The notes under the pieces: model-generated | Seen by the model: only the letters and a program-made list of their open reading frames with translations | Databases searched by the model: none | Told to the model about the DNA's origin: nothing | Assembly: GCA_019044685.2 (NCBI GenBank) | Contig: JAGTXX020000004.1 | Span: 186,001-250,000, forward strand | DNA from: Nannochloris sp. 'desiccata' | Lineage: Eukaryota > Chlorophyta > Trebouxiophyceae > Chlorellales > Chlorellaceae | Length of the DNA: 64,000 bases | Reading direction: 5' to 3' | Program-made: the position numbers and the translations under genes | Shown here: positions 30,844 through 40,795 of the stretch, one piece after another | How positions within the stretch are numbered: position 1 is the first letter of the stretch | Layout of the letters: every line of letters begins with the position of its first letter

Positions 30844-33413
30844 ATGGCCACGCCATCTTCTGGCTGGAGAAGCCAGCAGGATATACCATTGCCCCGAGCA
30901 ATTGATCCAAACAAATTTGCATCTGCTCGTGAACCTGAGGCAAGCGCTTGCTAAAGAAATCTGCTGTTTTTTATAATTCTATATGTTCTTTTCTATGCGT
31001 GTGGTGCATACTTTTGCCTGAACTCCTAAAATTCTACTCTACACAGGTTATTGCCATTACCGAGGCGTTGAAGAAATCAGAGCTAGGAACTCGGTATGGA
31101 ATTGATGGCATTCCTCGACACCTTAGACGACGAACTAGAAGTCATAACTCTTATACACACCGAAGACGGCCAAATGCAACAAAACAAGCTATCTTACAGA
31201 ACCAAATGGAGGTGGAGTTGCAACCCAGCACCACGGCTCCTACGACTCCTAGCCAACAAGCTCAACCTCCCTTTTCAAATAGAAAAATGCGACGACGACC
31301 TGCTAAGCTCGCTACAGATTGTCTATCCAAAGCATCCTGGTCACAAGCTGAGATTGAAGATTACAAAGAAGTAAAAGAAATAGATAATGACATGATACAA
31401 GATTCACCACCACCGTCACCGACACCTCCTCCTCCTCCTCCCCGGCGCTTAGAAAGTCATTTATGGCATGCAAAACGTCTTTCTATAGTGCCCACATGGA
31501 ATGGTTGGGTGCTTCCTGAGGGGGAATTTGGTCGTGGACGTGGTACGAGAGCTTTTGTGCGCAAGCTTTCTACCGGGGCTGTTATTCATGATGCCTCATA
31601 TTGGTGCCCCGCCCTTCTTTCAGGGCCTTTTATAGCAGTTACTGGTTGCTTAAACCTCGTAATAGATCCAGAAATAGTTAATTTACTAACTACGCAGTTA
31701 CGAACGAGTTCTTCTAAAATAACAGGATGTGAAATAGAGGCGATGCTGCATAAAAATAATTGTTTCCCTGTGAAAGCTCTCGCTCCTGTGAGAATTCTGG
31801 CCCTGCCCTCTCGTATCAAAGAACATGTTAGTTTATGTATTTGGATACATGGTGCAGCGGTCAAAGAAGCCTTTCATGCTTTGAAAGCTGCAGTTGATGC
31901 CATTAAAAACACTACTGGCGATGGTGGCCTTGAAACACCACCACCAGCAGCAGCGATGGGTGAGGCAAGTACCCAGAGTGGCAATCTTTCGTTGATGGTT
32001 GGAGATGCTCGTAGAATGGAAATTAGGGGATCAAAAAGCGATCAAGTGCTATTGAATGCCTTATTTTGTACCCTAAATAATAATAAAAGTACTAAAATTG
32101 ATTCAAAGCCAGGTTTACCTCAAAAATTGCGCAGTTTGCGTCCTGGTCAAGCAGCTTTCGTGTCCCTTCCCGACCCTCGCCTTAATAAACCAATCACCCT
32201 CGGTTCTAGTACTTGCAGCAGTCTTTTAAATGCGGATTCCTCCAACAAGGTAGATTTTGATATATTTAGTCGTAGGTACCGGTCTCCTTTGACTGAAGCG
32301 GCTATTAGCGAAGCTCGAAAGGAAGCTCGACGGCAGCTCATGGTCGTCGGGGAAGCAACATCAGATACCCCGGCAGAGGTTGGAGAGGCCACCACAGTTT
32401 CATTACAAGGTCCAACGCATTGCGGCGCGATCTTTATCCGTGGTTACAAAGGATCTAAATCTTGTACTGGCTGGTCTATTATTCTGCCACCTGGGTGGGT
32501 GATGCCAATTTGGGTAGCTCTTGCCTTTCAAGGGTGTCGAGCGACAGGACAACGGGAATGGCGATGGCTCCACACCCTCGATCACCGATCTTTCTTCCCT
32601 TATGATGTATTAGATAGTCCTGCATATAAGAGATATATTGATGAACAGCATGAGCATCGTCAAATTGAAGATGAAAAGCGACCTCCTGCAAAACGATTCA
32701 ATCTCCTAAACGTGGACGTGGGAGATTGCGAGCACCTCAGCGAATTATTATATATGAATCACAACGAGAGAAGGGATATTGAGGATCGCAATTTATCTGC
32801 AAGATTATTAAAAAATGCAAATATTATTGTCGCTCGAAGCGAATCTTCTATGCTGCAAGCTTTATTTGGCTTGTCTGCTGCAGCGGCCGCAACTCCCTCT
32901 GCTCCTTTTGCTGGTTTATGCAGTGGTTCAGGTTTGAGACCAGTGGCCAAGGCCTTGGCTTCTAGAAAACTACAATGGGTACCTAGAAAAATTCCAGAAC
33001 ACTTTGGCCGTGATCTGTGCTTGGTAGAGGCTGTTGTAAATATAATCAATCAAGGCGCCATTGACGAAGGCGCTATGATTTTTGTTATTTGGAGAAACGA
33101 GGCGCAATTGTCTAAAGGACAGCCTTGCTATTTAAAGTATATAGGTACATACCAGCTTGAAGAGCCAGGCAAACGGTATGCTGAATATGAGAAGCTCATT
33201 CCTATTGGGCTCATTACCTCACCTGCACCGCAAGGCACAGGAAGAGTCACAGCGTCAATGGCAGTGGTCACTGCAGCAGCATTTTGGAGGTTGAGAAGCT
33301 TACAATATTCTGAATATAGACGGGATAGAGGAACTGTTGAAGCATGGATTCAGAATCCAAGGTCTTCTGTGATCTATCCTGTGCGGCTCTCTCTTTTAGT
33401 AGAAAGAAAGTAG
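30844..33413 (+). CDS. POP1: POP1, RNase P / RNase MRP protein subunit
   Basis: Exon 1 is 30844-30939 and exon 2 is 31047-33413, giving 820 residues. The intron starts with GC (GAG|GCAAGC) and ends ACACAG. Splicing in phase 0 joins LPRAIDPNKFASAREPE to VIAITEALKKSELG, then IPRHLRRRTRSHN, the signature of the N-terminal POP1 domain. HLWHAKRLSIVPTWNGWVLP follows, also diagnostic. A POPLD-like region lies at ~residues 490-570 (GWSIILPPGWVMPIWVAL, then REWRWLHTLDHRSFFPYD). The C-terminal glycine-cleavage-T-like part ends SLLVERK. POP1 is the largest protein of the tRNA 5'-processing and rRNA-processing ribonucleoproteins. The size is close to animal and plant orthologues. Confidence 0.93.
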
Positions 33414-33573
33414 TTCAACAGAGAAAGCAATGGAATGGAGCATTTTTAGTGGAAGGCAAGCCTGCGCACTGCTTCATTGGTTTACTAAATTAATTATTAT
33501 ACATATCTATATCAGATAAAATAAAGACTTACAGCCTGTATGGTTACATCTTATATTTATTACTCTTTCAAAT

Positions 33574-35631
33574 CTAATACCCCCCTTTCACTGCTGAATA
33601 AGCCTCAATAACATCGCCACCATGACCAGTAAGCTCTGCAACAATCTGTCGCCCTACATGCAATCCATCTACTGCACTAGATACAATACCACCAGCGTAA
33701 CCTGCACCTTCTCCACTAGGATGCAATCCTTTTAATGTCAAACTCTGCGTATCAGCTCCTCTATCAATTCGAACGGGAGCACTGGTCCTCGTCTCTGCAG
33801 CATGAAGCAGCGCCAAAGGAGAACTCGCAAAGCCAGGCATTTGCTTTTCAAATCTAATCAAGGCTTTCCTAATAGCTTCAGTCATACTTTCAGAGTATAA
33901 TTCATGTAGTGCAGATGATTTTATACCTAGTCTATAAGAAGAACTAGGCAAGCTATCAGTCATTGATATTTTATTATCTAAAAAATCAACGACTCTTTGT
34001 ACGGGAGCGACAAACTGCCCGCCACCTCTTTTCGCAGCTTCCAACTCAATTTCTCGCTGTAACGCCATCCCAGCAAGCTCTTTATGCTCAGATATTAAAT
34101 GTGACCAGTCATTTTCAGCTACTGTAGATACTAGAGCTGAATTGGCCCATTTAGAGTCCCGTCGACTGAAACTCATGCCATTAATACAAAGTAGGTCAGG
34201 ATCCGTGTTTGTAGGGACAATCTGACCACCTGGACACATACAAAATGAATATATACCTCTATTTATATTATCAGTGTTTTCATCATCCATATTATTTTGA
34301 AAATTAGCTGCAAGGCGGTATTCAGCGACAGGAATAGGCCCTTTTCCTCTGCGTACCAGCTCTTCTGCATGCGCCTGTCCATACTGCAAGCTATCAATCA
34401 ACGCTTGTGGATGTTCAATACGAAACCCCATTGAAAATGGCTTGGGTGTCATCGCTACGTCGATATTATACAAGTGTTGATAAATATCTCGAGCAGAATG
34501 TCCTACTGCCAAAACTACTTTTGATGCCTTTATTTCACTACCATCTGCTAATTTAACCCCTTTTACTGTATTATTCTCTACAAGTAATTCAGCCATACGT
34601 GTTCCAAAACGTATTTCTGCATTTAACGAAAGCAATCGTTCTCTAAATGCGCGTAAGATCCGTACTAGTCTATCAGTACCTAGATGAGGTTTTCCTGCTA
34701 CGAGGACAGATTCAGGTGCCCCTAGCTCGTAGAGTACTTGCAGTACATACCGTACTGGATCTTCATTACGTCCTATCCTGGTAGTTAATTTTCCATCCGA
34801 CCAGGTGCCTGCGCCGCCTTCTCCGTAGCAGAGATTACTTTCTGGGTTGAGAAGGCGACGGACCATGAGTGCTCCAATGTCTCGACCGCGAACGTCCACT
34901 GGCTGGCCTCGTTCAAGCATGATCACTGGGAGACCAGCTTCAGCTATAGCAAGTGCAGCAAATAATCCAGCAGGCCCTGATCCTACTACAACTACAGGAT
35001 CTTTTCTATTGAGATTTTTGTCCTCAGTATTGGGAGGAGGAGTGCCGAGCGGTGGAGGCGCTGCGGTTGTGTCGCTAGCTTTATTATTAATAATTTCCAT
35101 TTGGCCAAGCTGTTCTAGTGGACAGCGACCACCAGCAGCTTTTACTGCTGCTCCATCTACATCTACGACGTATACCCAAGCTTTTTGATTTATTTTTCGA
35201 GCATCAAAACTTTTTCTGACGAGAGTTACTGCCTTGACTGGCAATAAAGATCCATTTTTTAATGATAACTTTTTGCTTACTATTTCAACCAGCTTCTGAT
35301 GAATCAAATAGCTGTCTTTCCCAGAATCTTCTGAGAATGGGACCTTGACGTTGAACAATCTATAGCTTTCGCCAGCAGCAGGAGGGGAATAAGGAGCGCT
35401 GGTGTTGGGAGCGTTGCCAAATAAAGATTGTTTCCCTCCGCGAAGTTTGCGTCTCAATTGGGATTTTGAACGCTCTGTGCGTTCAGATCCAGCAACTGCT
35501 CTACACGATCTATGTATTAATCTACTCTGCTGAAGTGCAGAGCGCAAATTATTTTTAAGATTGACAAAATCGCATGGCCTTAATTCGTTACTCAACGAGT
35601 GGATGCGACTCCCTAGCGTACACATTATCAT
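33574..35631 (-). CDS. FAD-dependent dehydrogenase family protein (COG2509-like)
   Basis: Intronless, 685 residues from ATG 35631. After a basic, transit-like first ~70 residues, a small N-terminal domain (LFNVKVPFSED...) precedes the FAD Rossmann fold PVVVVGSGPAGLFAALAIAE near residue 215, with the ribose-binding Glu in VIMLERGQPVDVRG. Next come CYGEGGAGTWSDGKLTTRIG, FSMGFRIEHPQ and SFCMCPGGQIVPT. The C-terminal FAD contact is LHPSGEGAGYAGGIVSSAVDG. This is the family of bacterial and plastid 'uncharacterised FAD-dependent dehydrogenases'. Substrate and electron acceptor are unknown. It is probably organellar and ends tail-to-tail with POP1. Confidence 0.88.
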   Translation of the reverse strand: MIMCTLGSRIHSLSNELRPCDFVNLKNNLRSALQQSRLIHRSCRAVAGSERTERSKSQLRRKLRGGKQSLFGNAPNTSAPYSPPAAGESYRLFNVKVPFSEDSGKDSYLIHQKLVEIVSKKLSLKNGSLLPVKAVTLVRKSFDARKINQKAWVYVVDVDGAAVKAAGGRCPLEQLGQMEIINNKASDTTAAPPPLGTPPPNTEDKNLNRKDPVVVVGSGPAGLFAALAIAEAGLPVIMLERGQPVDVRGRDIGALMVRRLLNPESNLCYGEGGAGTWSDGKLTTRIGRNEDPVRYVLQVLYELGAPESVLVAGKPHLGTDRLVRILRAFRERLLSLNAEIRFGTRMAELLVENNTVKGVKLADGSEIKASKVVLAVGHSARDIYQHLYNIDVAMTPKPFSMGFRIEHPQALIDSLQYGQAHAEELVRRGKGPIPVAEYRLAANFQNNMDDENTDNINRGIYSFCMCPGGQIVPTNTDPDLLCINGMSFSRRDSKWANSALVSTVAENDWSHLISEHKELAGMALQREIELEAAKRGGGQFVAPVQRVVDFLDNKISMTDSLPSSSYRLGIKSSALHELYSESMTEAIRKALIRFEKQMPGFASSPLALLHAAETRTSAPVRIDRGADTQSLTLKGLHPSGEGAGYAGGIVSSAVDGLHVGRQIVAELTGHGGDVIEAYSAVKGGY

Positions 35632-35680
35632 TCAGAATACATCAAAGAATCAATTTATTAATGCATGCATGAATAGATCT

Positions 35681-35824
35681 CTATGCAGATGCAAGTTCAG
35701 CTAATTTTGAATCTACACTGGCGACTGCCTGTCGTCTCACGTCACGTATGAATCGTGACGACCACCCACCGGCGGTAGTGACATCTGCCAGTCTGGGTAC
35801 GCGGAATTTGAAGTGAAACCCACC
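35681..35824 (-). CDS. possible terminal exon of an unidentified gene
   Basis: On the minus strand a strong pyrimidine tract ending in GACCAG (acceptor at 35825-35826) precedes 47 codons with coding-like composition: GGFHFKFRVPRLADVTTAGG, then WSSRFIRDVRRQ, then a stop. No convincing upstream exon is found. The candidate would lie beyond the poly-G tracts, where MGTRNLKMANFSGS could precede a rare GTCCGT donor. FKFRVP is duplicated in inverted orientation at 36062-36080, so this may be part of a rearranged or broken gene. Confidence 0.3.
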   Translation of the reverse strand, partial: GGFHFKFRVPRLADVTTAGGWSSRFIRDVRRQAVASVDSKLAELASA

Positions 35825-36080
35825 CTGGTCAAAGAGGGGGGGAGGGACGTCTGACGCTGGTGTAGAAGAAGCCTTGGGGGCTAAAGAGCGGGGGGGGGGG
35901 GGGGGGGTGCAGCGGGGGGCGGCGCCTTCGGCCGACAGTGGGATTTCAATAGCAACAATAGCGCGGGTAGGAGGGAAGAGGAAGGGGGGGGGGGGGGGGG
36001 GGGGGGAGGGGAAAGGGGGGGGGGGGGGGAGGGGACGGACGATCCTGAAAAATTGGCCATTTTCAAATTCCGCGTACCCA
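35794..36080. repeat. 19-bp perfect inverted repeat flanking poly-G DNA
   Basis: TGGGTACGCGGAATTTGAA occurs at 35794-35812 and as its exact reverse complement at 36062-36080. Between the arms lie three long G runs (35890-35907, 35984-36006, 36015-36029). Outside the arms, CGGTAGTG at ~35772 is also matched in inverted orientation at ~36128-36135, so the original inverted repeat was probably longer. Confidence 0.75.
35890..36029 (+). repeat. poly-G tracts
   Basis: Three G homopolymers of about 18, 23 and 15 nt, with further short G runs. On the minus strand they read as poly-Pro in several frames, which creates long but meaningless open frames. Lengths are likely to be unreliable. They could form G-quadruplex DNA. 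Confidence 0.85.
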
Positions 36081-36125
36081 TGCAACAAGTCAGAATAAAT
36101 AAAATAAAATAAAATAATAAAAGAA

Positions 36126-36160
36126 CCCACTACCGCGGCTTCAGGCCACCCCTATGTAAG
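36126..36160 (-). repeat. dispersed intergenic repeat, copy C (partial)
   Basis: The minus strand reads TCTTACATAGGGGTGGCCTG then AAG. It shares 17 consecutive nucleotides (ATAGGGGTGGCCTGAAG) with copy A at ~2204-2220 and most of them with copy B. The downstream half seen in A and B is missing or replaced by TTTTATT repeats. The rest of 35825-36404 holds no supported gene. Confidence 0.5.
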
Positions 36161-36404
36161 AGATTATGAAAGAGATTAGCCTATCCCAGTAGGCAGAAGG
36201 AGATTAATACGGAGTTGTTTATTTAGATAAGAACGTGTAGAGCTTAATTTAGAGTTGTAATTATAGGTGTGTGTTTGAATGGACTTGAGGAAAGAGGTGA
36301 CAGATTTTGTAGAGGCGCAAATGGGGCGCCTGGCAGAAATCCTCGAAACAAAGTGATGGTCTTGATATTCATTATAACCCCTTATTTCTTGTGCTAGTTA
36401 CGCA

Positions 36405-37422
36405 ATGTCAGCTCATATTGGAAAGAGCAGCACAGCCGAAGATGTGCTCGCTTTGCAGCCATCGGATGGAGTTTTATGCAACAAAGTCATCATAGTGACG
36501 GGTGGTAATACAGGGATTGGCCTAGAGACTGTGCGAACCCTTGCTAATGCTGGAGCGCGCATTATAATGACGTCAAGGAACGTCAGTCTAGGCGAAAAGG
36601 CCTTGAAGAGCATTGAAACACCAGATATGAAGGTGAGCGAACATCTATTCTCGTAAAAACAGAACTAAATTTTCATGTTTTCATCACATAGCGTCAATAC
36701 CAAACACAAACACTAAACCTTAACTCTATATATAGGGCAAAGTAACTGTCCACGAGCTGGACCTATCTGACCTAAACAGCATCAAAGCGTTCACGGACAC
36801 CGTCACTACTGTCGATATTTTAATTTGTAACGCTGGCATTGTTGGCGGCCCTTTATCCTACACCAAGCAAGGATTTGAGCAGAATATTGGAGTTAACCAT
36901 GTTGGACATTTTTACCTTACTCAACTCTTGCTCCCTAAGCTCAAAGCTTCTGGCACCGTCAAAACTCCCTCTCGTGTCGTAGTGGTTGCGTCTTTAAATT
37001 ACGAAATCGGAGGCATTGACCTTGAAGACCTCAATTATGAAAACAGAAAATACAACCCTATCATAGCATATAGCAACTCTAAATTAGCCACAATGTTGTT
37101 TGCAAGGCAGCTGGCACATAGAATGAAGGCTGAAAACGCCCCAGTTTCTGTTGTTTCTCTTCATCCTGGCTTGATAAATACAGGATTGACTCGAAATTTA
37201 GGACTTGCAGGGTATATTACACGTTTTTTAGCTAGAATGACAGGGAAATCTATTCCTCAAGGGGCAGCTACCTCGGTTTATTGTGCCACCGCCAGTGGCA
37301 TCCCTTCTGGCTCGTATTGGGAGGATTGTTGTCAAAAAGAGCCCAAACCCAATGCATTGGATGATGAAATGGCACGTAAATTGTGGGAAAAGACAGAAGA
37401 ACTCATTGCTAATAAAACTTAG
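36405..37422 (+). CDS. short-chain dehydrogenase/reductase (RDH/WWOX-like)
   Basis: Exons 36405-36632 and 36736-37422 join in phase 0 (DMK|GKVTVHELDL), giving 304 residues. The Rossmann cofactor motif TGGNTGIGLET is near residue 30, the NAG motif is in ILICNAGIVGG, then NIGVNHVGHFYLT. The catalytic Ser lies in VVVASLNYE and the catalytic pair in AYSNSKLATM (YxxxK). This is the retinol-dehydrogenase/TIC32-like group of NAD(P)-dependent SDRs. The substrate is unknown. No signal peptide is clear. It ends tail-to-tail with the NAR1 gene, 163 bp apart. Confidence 0.9.
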
Positions 37423-37585
37423 AGTTGAAAGTGTGATTATTTTTGATACTTAGTACAAAATACTTTTCAATACATGTTGAGTAAAGAGAGAGAGAGGCTA
37501 CTGGGGCATTTATTTTTGTATGGTAAAACTTTGTTTACATTCAATCAAATAGGAGCAATGGTAAGACATCATAAGCCTGTATTTG

Positions 37586-39464
37586 TCACCAATCAGCAAT
37601 TGCTGAGGCTATCGTCTTTTCACGTACGTGATATTTTGTATGCAAAATTTCTTTGGACTTTTCCGACCCAGGCACCCCCCTAATCCATTCTCTGTAGAGC
37701 TCTTCAACTGAAGGATTTAATTGAGGTACTCTATGTTCTAAATACTCGTTATTATGATATGAAATTTCCAGCTGTTCAATCAAATGTTGTACACTTTGTG
37801 AAGAAGGGACCCCTTTATTTTCACCAGAAGAGGCAGCAGCGTTATTACCCTGGACGCCGCGAGTAGCAACAGTTCCAGGTTTCATTTGGCCTCCTCCATT
37901 GAGACAGCCTGAAGGACATGCCATCACTTCTACATAATCATATTCACACCGATTAATTTTAATTTTCCTCATTAATCCTTGAATATTCCGAAAGCCATAC
38001 GCAGCAGCGAAATGCAGTACGCGTTGTCCGTTGACCACCAAGGAACATTCTTTAATATCTGCATTTCTACCTTGAATGATTGGTAATGGCTGCCCTGGTG
38101 GAAGCTCTTGATTAAACAATTCTCGAGCTGCAGTGCGGAATATATACTCCATATAGCCACCAGACCCACCTGGAACAGAATATGACTTACCGGCATACTG
38201 ATCCTTATTATTCTCACTTGAGGTAGAAGAAGAAGAAGAAGAGAGGACTTGATTGGAAAACGGGGCATCGAATGAAGCAGCGGGAATAGCCGCCCAATTA
38301 TCGGAAATTTGTAGACTTTGGAGCCACTCGTACAGTTCTGTAGTAGCCAACACGCAGTCCGTCTCGGGTATAGGAGCAGCACTCGTACTAGTATTAAGAT
38401 CTGTACCAAAATTTAGAGTATCTGACTGGGATAATGATGACAATGGTACGGTAAAATCATCACGTGCTGCTTCTAATTTTTTATCATAGCATGGCATCAC
38501 AGCACAATGATAAACATATGCAGGGTGTATACCCTTACCAACAGCCCATTGTTGTTTTATTAAGGTGCCCATAACTGCTTGTGGACTCTTTGAGGTGCTA
38601 ATGTAGGGTAGGACAAAGTTTCCGTGGGTCTTCTCAGCGTAGCAAACCCACCCTGGACAGGCAGATGCTAGCATTGGTAGAGGTAGAGGTACTGGTAGAG
38701 GTCCTTGTAGAGGTGACTGTGCGGTGAAGGATGACGGGCCAGCCACGTCATTATTGATATTGATATTACTACTGTCTATTGCCATGTCTACAGCACCACC
38801 ATTGCTACTATCATCAGTACTAGCACCATTTAACTTGTGTCTATATCTATCTATAAACTCTGCTGCTGATTCTAATAAAGAAATGTCTCTTGCCCAATTA
38901 ATATCAAAAACTGCCGCCACTCCGTGACTTTTCAAAACCGCTGTTATTTTTGCAACGCATTCTGCAGGATGTAGGTTATATATTGCAGCTAGGGAGACTA
39001 TTGATTGAGGGGAGAGGGATACTACAACAGTGATACGTGGATCAGATAGCTTGGTTACAAATTCATCAATGCTTTGGTGCTGTAAGAGAATAGTTTCCGC
39101 GGATGTGACGCAACCGCTACATGCGAGGCAATCGTGCAGCGAAACTTTGACTGGGCCTTCTGCAGCTGAACTATTGACTTGAGGGAAGCCACTTGGACGC
39201 TGCAGTTGAACGACACCCACCTAAAAATGCCAGAACCAGCGAAAATATTTGAACACATATGAGCGAAGTGATCATTCGATCATTAAAAGACAGATTCCTT
39301 CACCCTGGAGAAAAAATTTCCCCATAATATTCAATGTTATAACTTACCTCATGCTCATCTTTGGCTTCAAGCTTGTTTCCGTTGAGAGAGACTACACATG
39401 CTTGGCTGGGGGCAATGAAATCGTTCAAGTCGCCAATTCGAATTGCTCCTGAGAAGCTTGCCAT
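37586..39464 (-). CDS. NAR1: NAR1/IOP1, cytosolic Fe-S protein assembly factor
   Basis: Exon 1 is 39348-39464 and exon 2 is 37586-39220, joined in phase 0, giving 583 residues. The start MASFSGAIRIGDLNDFIAPS is diagnostic, with the first cluster Cys in SQACVVSL. The other N-terminal ligands are in HDCLACSGCVTSAET (CxxCxxC). Fe-hydrogenase-like ligands follow in ASACPGWVCYAEKTHG, VMPCYDKKLEA and MACPSGCLNGGGQ. NAR1 is the iron-only hydrogenase-like member of the cytosolic assembly (CIA) targeting complex. It passes [4Fe-4S] clusters to nuclear and cytosolic enzymes and has no hydrogenase activity. Low-complexity Ser/Asn-rich insertions lengthen the protein relative to yeast. Confidence 0.93.
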
Positions 39465-39625
39465 CTTGCAGTGTGTATGGTGTTTATCGAATCATTACAA
39501 TAAAATAAAATAAGTATAGTTGAATGAGTACTGTTTAAAAACAACAAGAAATATAGAAAAGAGGGCGGCCAACAAGAAGGGGCGCTGCTGCGTCTTAGAA
39601 TAGGAAATCAGAAGAGCATCTTTCT

Positions 39626-40558
39626 TTATTTCCTCTTGCTCTTCTTCTTTTTCTGCTCTGTATCCGGTTCAGCACTAGTTTCATCCCTCTTTTTCTTCTT
39701 ATCTTTCTTCTTCTCCTTCTTTGCCACCTTGTCTTTGCTCGGCGTTGCTGCCAGTGTTGGTGCTGGCGATGGCGATGGCGATGGCCGTCCTGCATCTACA
39801 TCCTCAAGAACATCTGCATCTTCTATTCCAAAGCATACTTTTTGAGCATCCGTTCTCTTTACTATATTAAGTCTTCTAGTGACCTTGGCCGGCTCTGGAT
39901 TCTCACCGCCAATTGCATATACTGGAGCTTGTCCAGTTTCTTGTTCCTCTAGAAGGCGATATCCAGCGTCTGTGTGTGAATCAGGGGGAGAATTTAGAAG
40001 GCTGGCAGCGATAATGTGAAAGATGTAGTGTCAGGGTTGAAGTTACTTCCCAGGCCGGTGGGGAAAAATAAAAATAAACGCTGATTGCTCTCTCACCTTC
40101 TATTTCGCAAATGGCGCTAACACGCCTAGAACCTGGCTTGGTGGCCTGCCAGACTACTTTCTCATCTAAAGGGAACTGTATAGTTGAAAAACTAATGGCA
40201 ATTAGCAGGCAGGCAGCAAGGAGGAGAAAAAAAAGGAAGCAGAAAGGCGGAAACAGCGGCAACTTACATCTATAGGAATCTGTAATAGCCAAAGCTCTAA
40301 ATTTTTATCTTGGGCTACGCGTGAATACTCTAGATCGTCATCTGCTTCTATTGAGATGAATCCAGGATCTAAGTGTAGTCCTCTGCAAAGTATGAGCATG
40401 GCATGTGAGTTTGAATTTATACGCATGTCGATACGAGATCACTTTAGATCCATATGACAGTTAAACGAGCCTCTTTATAGACTTGACCATAGTATCTCAG
40501 TTGCTCACTTTTTATTTCCAGCGTTCTCTTGGTCAGATTCTTTATGATTTCCTCCCAT
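39626..40558 (-). CDS. probable RNA polymerase I subunit A34-type, 195 aa
   Basis: Four exons on the minus strand (40509-40558, 40268-40382, 40097-40175, 39626-39969) with consistent phases 2, 0 and 1. The protein begins MGGNHKESDQENAGNKKG. Its core reads DKNLELWLLQIPIDFPLDEK and later RRLNIVKRTDAQKV. It ends in a long Lys-rich tail (KKEKKKDKKKKRDE ... KKKKSKRK). The ELWLxxIPxxF core plus a terminal Lys-rich tail is the hallmark of Pol I subunit A34/PAF49 (RPA34). That subunit pairs with A49 and assists elongation in the nucleolus. The family diverges fast, so this is an inference from motif and layout. Exon 4 uses the ACACACAG acceptor because the nearer AG leads to an immediate stop. Confidence 0.55.
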
Positions 40559-40795
40559 CTTTGAGTCTTTATTTTGAATTCAGAGTTGCGTCTTTGGTGG
40601 CTGTCGTTTCTTAATGTCTAAAAAGGCAGCATGTGGTCCCGATGATGAAATTTTTAACTCAATGCACTTCTTATTGGCCTGAGAACACCTTGAAGGCAGA
40701 GCCTTAGCACCTGAGGAAGAGAAAACGACATAACGTTAGCCCTCATATTCAGAAAGCAGCTCAGTTCATCAGTCTTATATTAAGTTGGTAGAAAC

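Noticed and set aside
35681..36130. 149-codon Pro-rich minus-strand frame as a complete gene
   Set aside because: It has no ATG start, and the poly-Pro arises from G homopolymers. Only the last ~47 codons look coding, and they are listed as a possible exon.
36062..36130. First exon MGTRNLKMANFSGS for the fragment at 35681-35824
   Set aside because: The donor would be GTCCGT and the intron would be made mainly of poly-G/C tracts; the inverted repeat offers a simpler explanation.
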